Positions 13,076 through 21,318 of a stretch of 23,307 bases of DNA are shown in pieces (position 1 is the stretch's first letter; each line of letters begins with the position of its first letter). Source of the DNA: a bacterium. GTDB lineage: Bacteria > Patescibacteriota > Minisyncoccia > Phycocordibacterales > UBA9973. Below the pieces are notes generated by a model. The model was not told the DNA's origin. It made no database searches and saw only the letters and a program-made list of their open reading frames with translations. The position numbers and the translations under genes are program-made. Location of the stretch: contig JAKALJ010000001.1 in NCBI GenBank assembly GCA_021813175.1, forward strand, positions 2,899-26,205. The letters are read 5' to 3'.

Positions 13076-13967
13076 AAAAATCATCACTCACAACGGCTCT
13101 TTCCACGCGGACGATATTTTCTCCTGCGCGGCTATTTGCATCCTGTTAAGGAAAAAAAAGGAAGGGTTCAAGATAATCCGCACCCGGGAGGAGGGGGTGA
13201 TCGCAGAGGGCGACTATGTCTTTGATGTGGGCGGAACATATAATGAGAATGAAAACAGATTTGACCACCACCAGCCGGGCGGGGCTGGCAGGCGGGAGAA
13301 CGGCATAGAATACGCCTCTTTCGGCTTGGTCTGGAAGAAAATCGGAGAAGAATTATGCGATTCGGCCGAAGCGGCTAAAATTATAGAGGAGAAGCTGGTT
13401 TCGCCCATTGATGCTTTTGATAACGGTATTGACCTCTTTGAACCGCGGCGCGGGGTTTCCCCGTATATTTTGGAGAGAGTTTTTATGGCCATGGAGCCTA
13501 CCTGGCGCGAAGAAAATTTGGATGTAAATACAATGTTTTTGGAATGCGTGAAAATGGCGGAAAAAATTCTTCAAAGAGAGATTGTCCATGCCCGGGATTA
13601 TATTTTGGCTGAACAATCAGCGCGGGAAATTTATCGAAAAACCTCGGATAAACGCATCATTGTTTTAGACAAGGATTATCCGGCGGAATTTACGGTGGAA
13701 AATTTTCCGGATGCTTTTTTTGTGATATATCCGCGCCGGGACGGCACCTGGGGAGCCAAAACTATTCGACTGGAAAAAGATAGTTTCCGAAATCGCAAGG
13801 ATTTTCCCCTCGGCTGGGCCGGATTGCGTTACGAGGAGGCCGCCCGGGCCACCGGAGTGCCGGACGCGATTTTCTGCCACCGTTCTCTTTTTATGGCTGT
13901 AGCCAAATCAAAAGAAGGCGCCATAAAATTGGCTGAACTGGCGCTAAAGAATGGTGCTGTGCAATAA
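13056..13967 (+). CDS. MYG1 family (UPF0160) putative DHH-like nuclease
   Basis: This 303-residue protein matches the MYG1 family, whose members are DHH-like metal-dependent exonucleases acting on RNA. The metal site is spread over HNGSFHADD near the N-terminus, VFDVGG with NRFDHHQ (DHH motif) near residues 58-75, and PIDAFDNG near 125. The C-terminal part carries GTWGAKTI and FPLGWAGLR. The start at 13056 is preferred because GGAG lies 6 nt upstream. It overlaps the dedA end by 20 nt and is probably translationally coupled. An upstream ATG at 13044 would add four residues. Its role in bacteria is not well defined; RNA or nucleotide turnover is a reasonable guess. Confidence 0.9.
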   Translation: MMDNPIKKIITHNGSFHADDIFSCAAICILLRKKKEGFKIIRTREEGVIAEGDYVFDVGGTYNENENRFDHHQPGGAGRRENGIEYASFGLVWKKIGEELCDSAEAAKIIEEKLVSPIDAFDNGIDLFEPRRGVSPYILERVFMAMEPTWREENLDVNTMFLECVKMAEKILQREIVHARDYILAEQSAREIYRKTSDKRIIVLDKDYPAEFTVENFPDAFFVIYPRRDGTWGAKTIRLEKDSFRNRKDFPLGWAGLRYEEAARATGVPDAIFCHRSLFMAVAKSKEGAIKLAELALKNGAVQ

Positions 13968-13994
13968 AACAGGCTAAAGCGCGAGGCAGAACTT

Positions 13995-14000
13995 TAAAAT
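13995..14000 (+). promoter_or_regulatory. Possible -10 box of obg (leaderless)
   Basis: TAAAAT is 7 nt before the obg ATG at 14008. There is no TG extension and no clear -35, so this is weaker than the others. Confidence 0.3.
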
Positions 14001-14007
14001 TTAGAAA

Positions 14008-15003
14008 ATGGCTTTTATAGACGAAATCATAATACATGCTGAGGCAGGCCGCGGGGGCGACGGAGTAGTGCGCTGGCGGCACGAGAAATTCATCCCGAAA
14101 GGCGGTCCGGCCGGCGGAGACGGCGGTCGAGGCGGAGATTTTTATGTCCGTGCAGTGCGGGATATAAATGCTCTTGCCCGCTATCAGGCAAAAAGGGAAT
14201 TCAGCGCGGGACGAGGCGAAGACGGCAAGGGGAAAAGTCTGCACGGAAAAAAAGGAGAAGATTTTTTTCTGGAATTGCCGGTGGGATCGGTGATAACCAA
14301 TCTTGGCACAGAGGAAAAGCGGCAACTCTTGAGTGAAGGGGAAACAATCCAACTTTTGCGTGGCGGTTATGGCGGCTATGGCAACGAGCATTTTAAGGGT
14401 CCAGACAACACCACACCCAGAGAATGGAATCCCGGTCAGGAAGGAGAGAAAGGAGATTTTTTCATTGAACTGGAGCTTTTTGCCGATATTGGCTTAGTGG
14501 GACTGCCGAGCGCAGGTAAATCCTCGCTCTTGAACGCCCTCACCAAATCCCGCGCCAAAGTAGGCGATTACGCTTTTACCACCCTGGACCCGAATCTGGG
14601 AGATTTTTATGGATATGTGATCGCGGACATTCCCGGACTGATTAAAGGAGCGAATGAAGGCAAAGGGCTCGGGGTAAAATTTCTCCGGCACATCAAACGC
14701 ACCAAGATGCTGGCGCACCTAGTTTCTTTTGAGAATCCAGACATGCTGAAAGCGTATGGCGAGGTACGCAAGGAACTGGAAAAATATGACCAGAAGCTTG
14801 ATTTAGCAGAAAATGGTTTGGCCCGGAAAAAAGAGGTAGTTATTCTTTCCAAAACAGATATGGCAGAAAACGAGAAAGCAGTAAAGAACGCCGTGAAAGA
14901 ATTCAAGAATCTCCGCCCGGACGTTTTTATCATATCTCTATATGATGACCATTCTGTAAAAGAACTGTCTTCAATCCTCTCCGCCATTTTAAAAAATTCT
15001 TAA
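14008..15003 (+). CDS. obg: Obg/CgtA GTPase, without OCT domain
   Basis: Obg is a GTPase that helps assemble the 50S ribosomal subunit. This 331-residue copy has the glycine-rich Obg fold at residues 1-158 (GGDGVVRWRHEKFIPKGGP, then GGDGGRGGD). The G domain follows, with P-loop GLPSAGKS (165-172), switch I FTT (190-192), G3 DIPG (207-210) and G4 SKTD (281-284, where NKxD is usual). It ends after the G domain, so it lacks the C-terminal OCT domain found in B. subtilis Obg. It lies about 40 nt after the MYG1 gene and 20 nt before gatB, grouping it with translation genes. Confidence 0.96.
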   Translation: MAFIDEIIIHAEAGRGGDGVVRWRHEKFIPKGGPAGGDGGRGGDFYVRAVRDINALARYQAKREFSAGRGEDGKGKSLHGKKGEDFFLELPVGSVITNLGTEEKRQLLSEGETIQLLRGGYGGYGNEHFKGPDNTTPREWNPGQEGEKGDFFIELELFADIGLVGLPSAGKSSLLNALTKSRAKVGDYAFTTLDPNLGDFYGYVIADIPGLIKGANEGKGLGVKFLRHIKRTKMLAHLVSFENPDMLKAYGEVRKELEKYDQKLDLAENGLARKKEVVILSKTDMAENEKAVKNAVKEFKNLRPDVFIISLYDDHSVKELSSILSAILKNS

Positions 15004-15010
15004 ATTGTTG

Positions 15011-15016
15011 TATTAT
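15011..15016 (+). promoter_or_regulatory. -10 box of gatB (leaderless)
   Basis: TATTAT, preceded directly by TG, ends 7 nt before the gatB ATG at 15024. Confidence 0.45.
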
Positions 15017-15023
15017 TTTCTCA

Positions 15024-16454
15024 ATGGGCAAAAAATACTACCCCACCATAGGCCTGGAAATCCACGCGGAACTCTCCACCGAGAGCAAGATGTTCTGCAC
15101 TTGCAGGAATAATCCGGATGAGAAAGAACCGAATGTAAATGTTTGTCCGATATGCCTGGCGCACCCAGGGGCGCTACCCGTGGTGAACAAGAAAGCGGTG
15201 GAGCATGTGATTCGGGTGGGCCTGGCCGTGGAGGGAAAGATCGCGGACTTTACCGAATTTGACCGCAAGAATTATTTTTACCCCGATATTCCGAAAGGGT
15301 ACCAGATCTCCCAATACAAATATCCGATTGTCTCCGGCGGACGGCTGGCCGGCTTTGACATTACCCGGGTGCATTTGGAAGAAGATACCGCCACGAACAA
15401 GCACGACCGCGGAAATTTTTCCCTGATTGATTTTAATCGAGCCGGAGTGCCGCTCATGGAGTTGGTGACTGAACCGAATACTTTTGAAAACGCGGAAGAA
15501 GCCGCCAAAACTGCATCCTTTTTTGCCAAAGAGCTTCAACTTCTGCTTTGGTATCTAGGCGTCTCCGAGGCGAACATGGAGAAAGGAGAAATGCGGGTAG
15601 AGGCGAACATTTCCGTCTCGCCCGAGAAAAGCAAGTTCGGCACCAAAGTGGAAGTAAAGAACTTGAATTCTTTCCGAAGCGCCGAGCGGGCGGTGAGATA
15701 TGAACTGGACCGGATGATCAAACTGCATGAAGAAGGGAAGGCTAAGGAGATTACGCAAGAAACACGCGGCTGGGATGAAGGAATGCAAAAAACTTTTTCC
15801 CAGCGCAAAAAAGAGTCAAGCCACGACTATCGGTATTTCCCCGATCCGGATATCCCAAAATTCAAACTGCATGAATTGTTTGATTTGGAGAAAATGAAGA
15901 AAAAATTGCCCGAACTGCCAAGAATGAAGCGCGAAAGATACCGGAGGGATTTCGGGATCAAAAATGAAGACATAGAATTCTATGTAAACGATCCGGCCCT
16001 GGGAAAATGGTTTGAAGAGATCGCCGGAATTTTGATGGATAAGAAAAAAATAAAAATGGCTTCTAATTATATAATTTCCGATTTTGCGGGGCTGGCTAAA
16101 GCGGATGTGTCAGTAAAAGTTCCCGCGGCTGAAAACTTCGCCGAGCTGGTCACCATGACGTTCGTCGGCGAGATATCTTCCCGGGCGGCCAAAGATATTT
16201 TGGCCATGATTGTAAAAGAAGACGGATCGCCCCGGAAAATTGCCGAAGAAAAGAATTTTTTACAGAAGAGCGATCCTGAAGAACTGAAAGAAATTGTTCA
16301 GGAAACCATAAACACGAATCCCAAAATTGCCGCTGATTATAAGAGCGGAAAGCGGAACGCCTTGATGTTTCTAGTAGGTCAGATAATGAAAAAAACAAAA
16401 GGATCCGCTAATCCCGAGATAGCTAAACAACTACTTGAAAATTTGTTAAAATAG
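15024..16454 (+). CDS. gatB: Aspartyl/glutamyl-tRNA(Asn/Gln) amidotransferase subunit B
   Basis: GatB binds mischarged Glu-tRNA-Gln or Asp-tRNA-Asn and works with GatA and GatC to amidate it. The 476 residues match the family. The N-terminus has TIGLEIHAEL. A zinc site is formed by CTC (residues about 23-25) and CPIC (about 41-44). HDRGNFSLIDFNRAGVPLMELVTEP is the activation and tRNA-binding core, followed by RVEANIS, EVKNLNSFR, and HDYRYFPDPDIP. The C-terminal helical domain ends NALMFLVGQIMKKTKGSANP, which is the YqeY-like tail. gatA and gatC are not in this window. Its presence implies indirect formation of Gln-tRNA or Asn-tRNA in this organism. Confidence 0.97.
   Translation: MGKKYYPTIGLEIHAELSTESKMFCTCRNNPDEKEPNVNVCPICLAHPGALPVVNKKAVEHVIRVGLAVEGKIADFTEFDRKNYFYPDIPKGYQISQYKYPIVSGGRLAGFDITRVHLEEDTATNKHDRGNFSLIDFNRAGVPLMELVTEPNTFENAEEAAKTASFFAKELQLLLWYLGVSEANMEKGEMRVEANISVSPEKSKFGTKVEVKNLNSFRSAERAVRYELDRMIKLHEEGKAKEITQETRGWDEGMQKTFSQRKKESSHDYRYFPDPDIPKFKLHELFDLEKMKKKLPELPRMKRERYRRDFGIKNEDIEFYVNDPALGKWFEEIAGILMDKKKIKMASNYIISDFAGLAKADVSVKVPAAENFAELVTMTFVGEISSRAAKDILAMIVKEDGSPRKIAEEKNFLQKSDPEELKEIVQETINTNPKIAADYKSGKRNALMFLVGQIMKKTKGSANPEIAKQLLENLLK
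16444..16452 (+). promoter_or_regulatory. Extended -10 promoter of the aldolase gene inside the end of gatB
   Basis: TGTTAAAAT has hexamer 16447-16452, 6 nt before the ATG at 16459. It overlaps the gatB stop codon (16452-16454). Confidence 0.5.
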
Positions 16455-16458
16455 AGTA

Positions 16459-17331
16459 ATGAGAACTCTTAGGGAATGTATTCAAGAGGCCGAGGAGAAG
16501 AAAGTCGCCATCGGCCATTTTAATATTTCCAATTTGGAGGCTCTGCATGCCATCTATCGCGCGGCCAAGAGGCTTTCCGTGCCGGTGATTATCGGTCTCT
16601 CCGAAGGAGAAGAGCAATTCTTTGGCCGGAACGAGGCAGAGGCGCTGATCGCGGAAATCAGAAAAAAAGACGGATATCCGATATTCGTGAATGCCGACCA
16701 TCACCACAGTTTTGAATCTTTCAAGCAAAGCATAGATGCCGGCTATGACATGGCCATCATAGATGAAGTGAAATTGCCGATGGAAAAAAATATTTCTGTC
16801 GTAAAGCAATGCGTAGCTTACGCGAAAAAAAAATCGGAAAAAGACGGGCGGGATATTTTAGTGGAAGCGGAGCTCGGATTTATCGGCGCTTCCTCTAAGC
16901 TATTAGATAAGTTGCCGGAAGGGGTAAGTGAAGAAACCATGACCAGGTCGGAGGACGCCGCGTATTTCGTGAGAGAGACAGGCATAGACCTCCTAGCTCC
17001 TTCGGTGGGCAATGTGCATGGCATTGTAAAAGGCGGCAATCCCAGATTACATCCGGATAGAATAAAAGAAATCCGCGCCGCAGCCGGCGTACCTTTAGTT
17101 CTGCACGGCGGTTCCGGAATTGCCGACCAAGATTTTGTGGCCGCCATCCAGGCAGGCATCAGCGTGATTCATATCAATACTGAGATTCGGATGGCTTATC
17201 ACGAAGCTTTGCAAAAATTCTTGGAGGAAAATCCAAGCGAAGTGGCTCCGTATAAATATCTTGAACCGGCAATAGAAGCGGTGTACAAAGTGGTTCTGGC
17301 GCGTTTAAAATTGTTTAACGGGATAACATGA
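16459..17331 (+). CDS. fba: Class II fructose-bisphosphate aldolase family protein
   Basis: Class II aldolases are zinc enzymes that cleave fructose- or tagatose-1,6-bisphosphate into two triose phosphates. The 290-residue protein has the catalytic Asp and first zinc His in NADHHHS (D80 and H81), E136 in VEAELGFIG, H187 in SVGNVHG, and H216 in LVLHGGSG. These are the expected metal and phosphate-loop positions. The HxxDxS segment is IDEVKLPMEKN instead of the usual DGSxLPxxEN. INTEIRMAYHEAL is the C-terminal substrate loop. It may act on fructose bisphosphate in a minimal glycolysis, but a tagatose- or sugar-specific relative is possible. It overlaps the FAD oxidase gene at ATGA. Confidence 0.9.
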   Translation: MRTLRECIQEAEEKKVAIGHFNISNLEALHAIYRAAKRLSVPVIIGLSEGEEQFFGRNEAEALIAEIRKKDGYPIFVNADHHHSFESFKQSIDAGYDMAIIDEVKLPMEKNISVVKQCVAYAKKKSEKDGRDILVEAELGFIGASSKLLDKLPEGVSEETMTRSEDAAYFVRETGIDLLAPSVGNVHGIVKGGNPRLHPDRIKEIRAAAGVPLVLHGGSGIADQDFVAAIQAGISVIHINTEIRMAYHEALQKFLEENPSEVAPYKYLEPAIEAVYKVVLARLKLFNGIT

Positions 17332-19031
17332 AAGAGGAGATCCGGAAATTTTTTAAGGGAGAAACCGAAGACGGGGAAGAAACCCTGGTTAAATACTCTC
17401 GGGATGCCAGTATTTTTTCCGTGAAGCCCAAGTTGGTGCTTTTTCCGAAAGATTCCGAAGATGTGCGAAATCTGGTGAAATGGGTGGGCGAAAACAAGGC
17501 GCGCTACCCGGGTCTTTCCATCACCGCCCGCTCGGCCGGCACGGACATGTCCGGCGGAGCCATCGGCGAATGGCTGGTAATTGATTTTACCAGGCACATG
17601 AACAAGCTCCTGGCCGGGCCGGAAAAAATAGAGGAGGCGGCCGGCGGCTCCGACCAAGGTCGGAGCCGCCGTGGGGCTTCCTCCGCCATTACCGTACAGC
17701 CGGGCATGTTTTACCGCGATTTTGAAAAAATCACTTTAGAGCACGGACTTATTCTGCCTTGCTTTACCGCTTCCAAGAGTTTGAACGCCATGGGCGGAAT
17801 GTTCGGGAACAACGCCGGAGGAGAACGTACGCTTAAATACGGCAAGACGGAAGATTACGTGCTGGAAGCAAAAGTGGTTTTGGCAGACGGAAACGAATAT
17901 GTCATAAAATCTCTTTCCAAGAGCGAGTACATAAAAAAAGCCGAGCAGAATAATTTTGAAGGAAAAATATACCGCGAGATTGGCAAACTTATAAAAGAAA
18001 ACAAGGAGGAGATCCAAAAAGCCAAGCCGGCCGTGCATAAAAATTCCGCCGGATATTATCTTTGGAACGTAGAGCGCCCGAACGGAGATTTTGATCTGAA
18101 TCGCCTTTTGGTCGGATCCCAGGGAACATTAGGCATTGCCACGGAAATAACTTTCAAACTGATTCCGGAACATCGGTATTCCAAACTGGTGGCCATTTTT
18201 ATGAAGGATATCGCGCCTCTGGGCGAGCTGGTGGATAAAATTCTGGAACTGGAACCGGAAACATTGGAATCTTATGATGATAAAACTTTAAGACTGGCTG
18301 TGCGTTTTGCGGGTGATTTTTTAAAAAGGAAAGGATTTCTCGGGATGTTAAAACTCGGCTGGAGCTTCTTGCCTGAATTTTTTATGATGCTCTCGGGAGG
18401 ATTTCCCAAATTGGTTTTATTGGCTGAATTTGAAGGAAAAGACGCTCTGGCAACGGATAAAAAATGCAGAGAACTTGTCCGAAAAATCGCCGATTTCAAA
18501 CTGAAAACGCACATCACAAAAAGCGAAACCGAAGCGGAAAAATATTGGGATGTGCGCCGAGAAAGTTTTAATCTCCTGCGCAAACATAGCCGGAAACTGC
18601 GCACTGCTTCTTTCATAGACGATATTATCGTCCGGCCGGAATTCTTGCCGAAATTTCTGCCCGAGCTTGAGGAGGTAATGTCTCACTACAGGCTGGTTTA
18701 TACTCTCGCTGGCCATGCCGGGGACGGGAACTTTCACATTATTCCCCTTATGGATTTTTCCAGTCCGGAAACCGCGGCAATTATTCTGGAATTGTCCGAC
18801 AAAGTGTATTCACTGGTTTTGAAGTATGGCGGTTCCATCACCGCCGAACACAATGATGGCTTAGTGCGCACTCCATATTTGTCGGAAATGTATGGAGAAA
18901 AAATTATGAGCGTCTTTAAACGGGTAAAAGAAATTTTTGACTCGGGAGGTATTTTCAATCCCGGCAAAAAAATCGCGGTTCCGAATGGAGCCGGCACAAA
19001 AGAATATCTGAAATGCCACATTGCTTTTTGA
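17328..19031 (+). CDS. FAD-linked oxidase, GlcD / D-lactate dehydrogenase type
   Basis: This 567-residue flavoprotein likely oxidises a D-2-hydroxy acid such as D-lactate or glycolate. The PCMH FAD-binding domain has TARSAGTDMSGGA (residues about 67-79), the TVQPGMFYRDFE strand, LNAMGGMFGNNAGGERTLKYG, and GSQGTLGIATEITFK. The C-terminal FAD-oxidase domain has GHAGDGNFH, ITAEHNDG and the closing GGIFNPGKK. These match GlcD-type proteins. Residues about 103-119 (GGSDQGRSRRGASS) look like an in-frame insertion encoded by a perfect 13-bp palindrome. Its ATG overlaps the aldolase TGA (ATGA), so the pair is translationally coupled. No Fe-S partner subunit (GlcF type) is seen nearby. Confidence 0.92.
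   Translation: MKEEIRKFFKGETEDGEETLVKYSRDASIFSVKPKLVLFPKDSEDVRNLVKWVGENKARYPGLSITARSAGTDMSGGAIGEWLVIDFTRHMNKLLAGPEKIEEAAGGSDQGRSRRGASSAITVQPGMFYRDFEKITLEHGLILPCFTASKSLNAMGGMFGNNAGGERTLKYGKTEDYVLEAKVVLADGNEYVIKSLSKSEYIKKAEQNNFEGKIYREIGKLIKENKEEIQKAKPAVHKNSAGYYLWNVERPNGDFDLNRLLVGSQGTLGIATEITFKLIPEHRYSKLVAIFMKDIAPLGELVDKILELEPETLESYDDKTLRLAVRFAGDFLKRKGFLGMLKLGWSFLPEFFMMLSGGFPKLVLLAEFEGKDALATDKKCRELVRKIADFKLKTHITKSETEAEKYWDVRRESFNLLRKHSRKLRTASFIDDIIVRPEFLPKFLPELEEVMSHYRLVYTLAGHAGDGNFHIIPLMDFSSPETAAIILELSDKVYSLVLKYGGSITAEHNDGLVRTPYLSEMYGEKIMSVFKRVKEIFDSGGIFNPGKKIAVPNGAGTKEYLKCHIAF
17643..17670 (+). repeat. Perfect 13-bp inverted repeat inside the FAD oxidase gene
   Basis: GGCGGCTCCGACC (17643-17655) and GGTCGGAGCCGCC (17658-17670) are exact reverse complements separated by AA. 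Flanking GGAGG and CCTCC (about 17633 and 17682) extend it into an element of about 55 nt. It encodes GGSDQGRSRR in a place where GlcD-type proteins have a short loop. Confidence 0.75.
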
Positions 19032-19048
19032 TTTTTTTCTGCTAAAAT
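19021..19048 (+). promoter_or_regulatory. Promoter of rplY (leaderless)
   Basis: TTGCTT (19021-19026), a 16-bp spacer, and TGC-TAAAAT (-10 at 19043-19048) form a good promoter. Seven bases separate it from the ATG at 19056. It overlaps the end of the FAD oxidase gene. Confidence 0.65.
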
Positions 19049-19055
19049 ACTTTGC

Positions 19056-19748
19056 ATGTTGGCAATCAAAGCGAAAAGCCGGCAAGCCGGCAAAGGTCTG
19101 GATGTCTTGCGCAAGTCGGGAGAAATACCTGCCGTCTTTTACGGCGCCGGCAAGTCCTCTACACCCATTTCCGTGAATCTAATCGATTTCAAAAAAATTT
19201 GGCGGGAGGCCGGAGAGTCTTCGGCGGTAAAAATAGACACAGAAGGGGGAGAGATAGACGTTCTTATCCATGAAGTACAAACCGATCCCGTAACCGATGA
19301 GCCTATTCACGCGGATTTTTTAGCTATTGATATGAATAAGAAAATACGGGTAAAAGTTCCGCTTGATTTCACCGGGCTTTCCGGGGCCGTGAAGAACGGT
19401 ATTGGAACCCTGGTAAAAGTGATGCATGAAGTGGAAATCGAGGCTCTGCCGAAAGATCTGCCCCACTCTCTTTCCGTAGATATGACCCCGCTTGAGAACA
19501 TAAAGGATCAGATTACCGTAGGACAGATAAACCTGCCCCATGGAGTCAGTATTATCACCGCTCCAGAGGAAATCGTGGTTGCCGTTGCCGAACAAAAAGA
19601 GGAAAAAGAAGAAGAGCCCGCTCCGGACCTCTCAGAAATAGAAGTGGAAAAGAAAGGCAAGCAGGCAGAGGAAGAAACTTCTAGAGAAGAGAAAAGCGAA
19701 AAAACTGAAAAAGAATCTAAAGTCCCCGCCGGCGAAGAAAAAAAATAG
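19056..19748 (+). CDS. rplY: 50S ribosomal protein bL25 (TL5/CTC form)
   Basis: bL25 binds 5S rRNA in the central protuberance of the large subunit. This 230-residue copy is the two-domain CTC form. Residues about 1-90 form the 5S-binding domain, with LRKSGEIPAVFYG and VLIHEVQTDPVTDEPIHADFLAI. Residues about 95-185 form the beta domain, including KVPLDFTGLSGAVKNGIGTL and ALPKDLPHSLSVDMTPL. A Glu/Lys-rich, probably disordered tail spans about 186-230. The leaderless promoter places transcription start at the ATG. The gene is separate from the oxidase upstream despite the short gap. Confidence 0.96.
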   Translation: MLAIKAKSRQAGKGLDVLRKSGEIPAVFYGAGKSSTPISVNLIDFKKIWREAGESSAVKIDTEGGEIDVLIHEVQTDPVTDEPIHADFLAIDMNKKIRVKVPLDFTGLSGAVKNGIGTLVKVMHEVEIEALPKDLPHSLSVDMTPLENIKDQITVGQINLPHGVSIITAPEEIVVAVAEQKEEKEEEPAPDLSEIEVEKKGKQAEEETSREEKSEKTEKESKVPAGEEKK

Positions 19749-19831
19749 CTTTTAAGACACACAGATGCCGGCGAAGGGTGACGGAAAGCAAACAAAGGCC
19801 TACTCTTTTTATTTCCGCGCTCTCATATTTA

Positions 19832-19840
19832 TGGTACAAT
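19832..19840 (+). promoter_or_regulatory. Extended -10 promoter of the transglycosylase gene
   Basis: TGGTACAAT has hexamer TACAAT at 19835-19840, 9 nt before the ATG at 19850. The predicted leader is about 3 nt. Confidence 0.5.
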
Positions 19841-19849
19841 ACACCGTAC

Positions 19850-21244
19850 ATGAAAAATACGGCCTTTTTTATTGCCATTTTCGCCGCTATTCTGTCTTTT
19901 TTCGTTCCTTTCGAAAGAACTATGGCGGGTTTTGATTGCATGACCCTTACTCCGGCATCTTCACAGGCGGACAAAAATTACTGCCGGCAAGAACTGGCCA
20001 GCATAGAGGCAGAACTTCAAGATCTCCTGGCGAAACAGGCAATTCAGCAAAAGCAGACCGGCACTTTGCAAGGAGACGTGAATTACTTGAACAGTAAAAT
20101 TAAGGCCCTAGAAACAAAAATAAGAGCGCAGTCTTTGGTCCTCTCTCAGCTGCAGGTTTCTATCTCCGAGAAAAATAGTACGATAAAATCGCTTACGGAA
20201 AAAATTGACCGCGAACATCAAAACCTAGCGGAATTATTGAGGAACACAAATGAATTTGATCAAAAAAACATGCTTGAACTTCTCTTATCCTCTGGGACTG
20301 TTTCCGATTTTTATCGGGATGTGCAATCCTATCAGTCCATAAAGCAAGCTATCAGTGATTCCATTAATCAAATAAATGATACTAAAGCCCAAGCAGAATT
20401 CCAAAAAAAGAACTTAATGCTAAAACAAAACGCCGTAATTGACGTCAAGACGGAGCTAGTGAACGCGAAACAACAAGTTTCTCGAAGCGAGGCGGATAAA
20501 AAAGCACTTCTAGCCGTGAGCAAGCAAAAAGAAAGTGCGTACGAAAAGCTGGCCGCTCAAAAAAGAGCTCAAGCAGAAAGGATACGTAGCGCCTTGTTCA
20601 ATCTGGCCGGTACCTCCAAAAAGATTGACTTTGGCACTGCATTAAGTTACGCGAATGAAGCGGAAAGACTCACCGGCATCGACCCCGCTTTTCTTCTAGC
20701 CATTCTTACGCAGGAAAGCAATCTCGGAGCGAACGTCGGGCAATGCTATCTTACTCATACCAGCGGTACTCTAGCCGGCTACGGAGTAAATATAAACGAT
20801 GGCAAAATATGGCCCAACCTAATGAAGCCGTCTCGAGATATACAGCCGTTTCTTGCCATTACTTCTAAACTCGGCTTGGATCCGCTTCGCACTCCGGTGT
20901 CCTGTCCGATTGCCGGAGTATTAGGGTATGGAGGAGCCATGGGTCCCGCTCAATTCATTCCCTCCACCTGGCGGCTTTTTGAAAATCGCCTAAGGGACCT
21001 GCTGGGATACGACGCGGACCCCTGGCGCCCCCGGGACGCCTTCATAGCTTCGGCTCTTTACCTTACTGACCTGGGCGCCGTAGGCTCCAGCCAATCAGCT
21101 CAAAATCGGGCAGCCTGCCGTTATTATGGCAGCGGTGGATATTACTGCTCGTATTCTCGAAGCGTGGCCAGTCTGAAAGGAGGAATCCAAGCGAATATTG
21201 ATTATCTGAACCAATATGGCGTAGCTTCTTCTAATAAATCTTAG
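19850..21244 (+). CDS. Secreted coiled-coil lytic transglycosylase-like murein hydrolase
   Basis: This 464-residue protein probably cleaves peptidoglycan outside the membrane. A signal peptide covers about residues 1-26 (MKNTAFFIAIFAAILSFFVP). Residues about 42-250 are coiled coil; LLLSSGTVSDFYRDVQSYQSI within it resembles the CwlO/EnvC/PcsB regulatory region. The lytic transglycosylase part (about 262-455) has the catalytic Glu in AILTQESNLG (E289) and GYGGAMGPAQFIPSTW (359-374), as in MltB/SLT enzymes. I chose the start at 19850 rather than 19778 because it opens directly into the signal peptide and follows a promoter. A palindrome downstream separates it from bL31. FtsEX-like control is an inference from the coiled coil. 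Confidence 0.85.
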   Translation: MKNTAFFIAIFAAILSFFVPFERTMAGFDCMTLTPASSQADKNYCRQELASIEAELQDLLAKQAIQQKQTGTLQGDVNYLNSKIKALETKIRAQSLVLSQLQVSISEKNSTIKSLTEKIDREHQNLAELLRNTNEFDQKNMLELLLSSGTVSDFYRDVQSYQSIKQAISDSINQINDTKAQAEFQKKNLMLKQNAVIDVKTELVNAKQQVSRSEADKKALLAVSKQKESAYEKLAAQKRAQAERIRSALFNLAGTSKKIDFGTALSYANEAERLTGIDPAFLLAILTQESNLGANVGQCYLTHTSGTLAGYGVNINDGKIWPNLMKPSRDIQPFLAITSKLGLDPLRTPVSCPIAGVLGYGGAMGPAQFIPSTWRLFENRLRDLLGYDADPWRPRDAFIASALYLTDLGAVGSSQSAQNRAACRYYGSGGYYCSYSRSVASLKGGIQANIDYLNQYGVASSNKS

Positions 21245-21255
21245 TTAAAAACAGA

Positions 21256-21297
21256 AGGAAGCCTTACCCTCGATATCCATCGAGGGTAAGGCTTCCT
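21256..21297. repeat. Perfect 19-bp hairpin without a T-tract
   Basis: AGGAAGCCTTACCCTCGAT (21256-21274) pairs fully with 21279-21297 around loop ATCC. TGTTGAAATTT follows on plus and there is no clean T-run on minus either, so it is not a standard intrinsic terminator. It may still stop or stabilise the transglycosylase mRNA 3' end. Confidence 0.85.
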
Positions 21298-21318
21298 GTT
21301 GAAATTTACGCGCCAAAG

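Noticed and set aside
13260..13310. GC-rich stretch in the MYG1 gene as an inserted element
   Set aside because: It encodes the conserved DHHQ region and adjacent residues and contains no clear palindrome.
19078..19095. GCCGGCAA tandem / palindrome at the start of rplY as a third repeat copy
   Set aside because: The encoded residues fit the normal bL25 N-terminus without extra length, and the TGCC loop of the other copies is missing.
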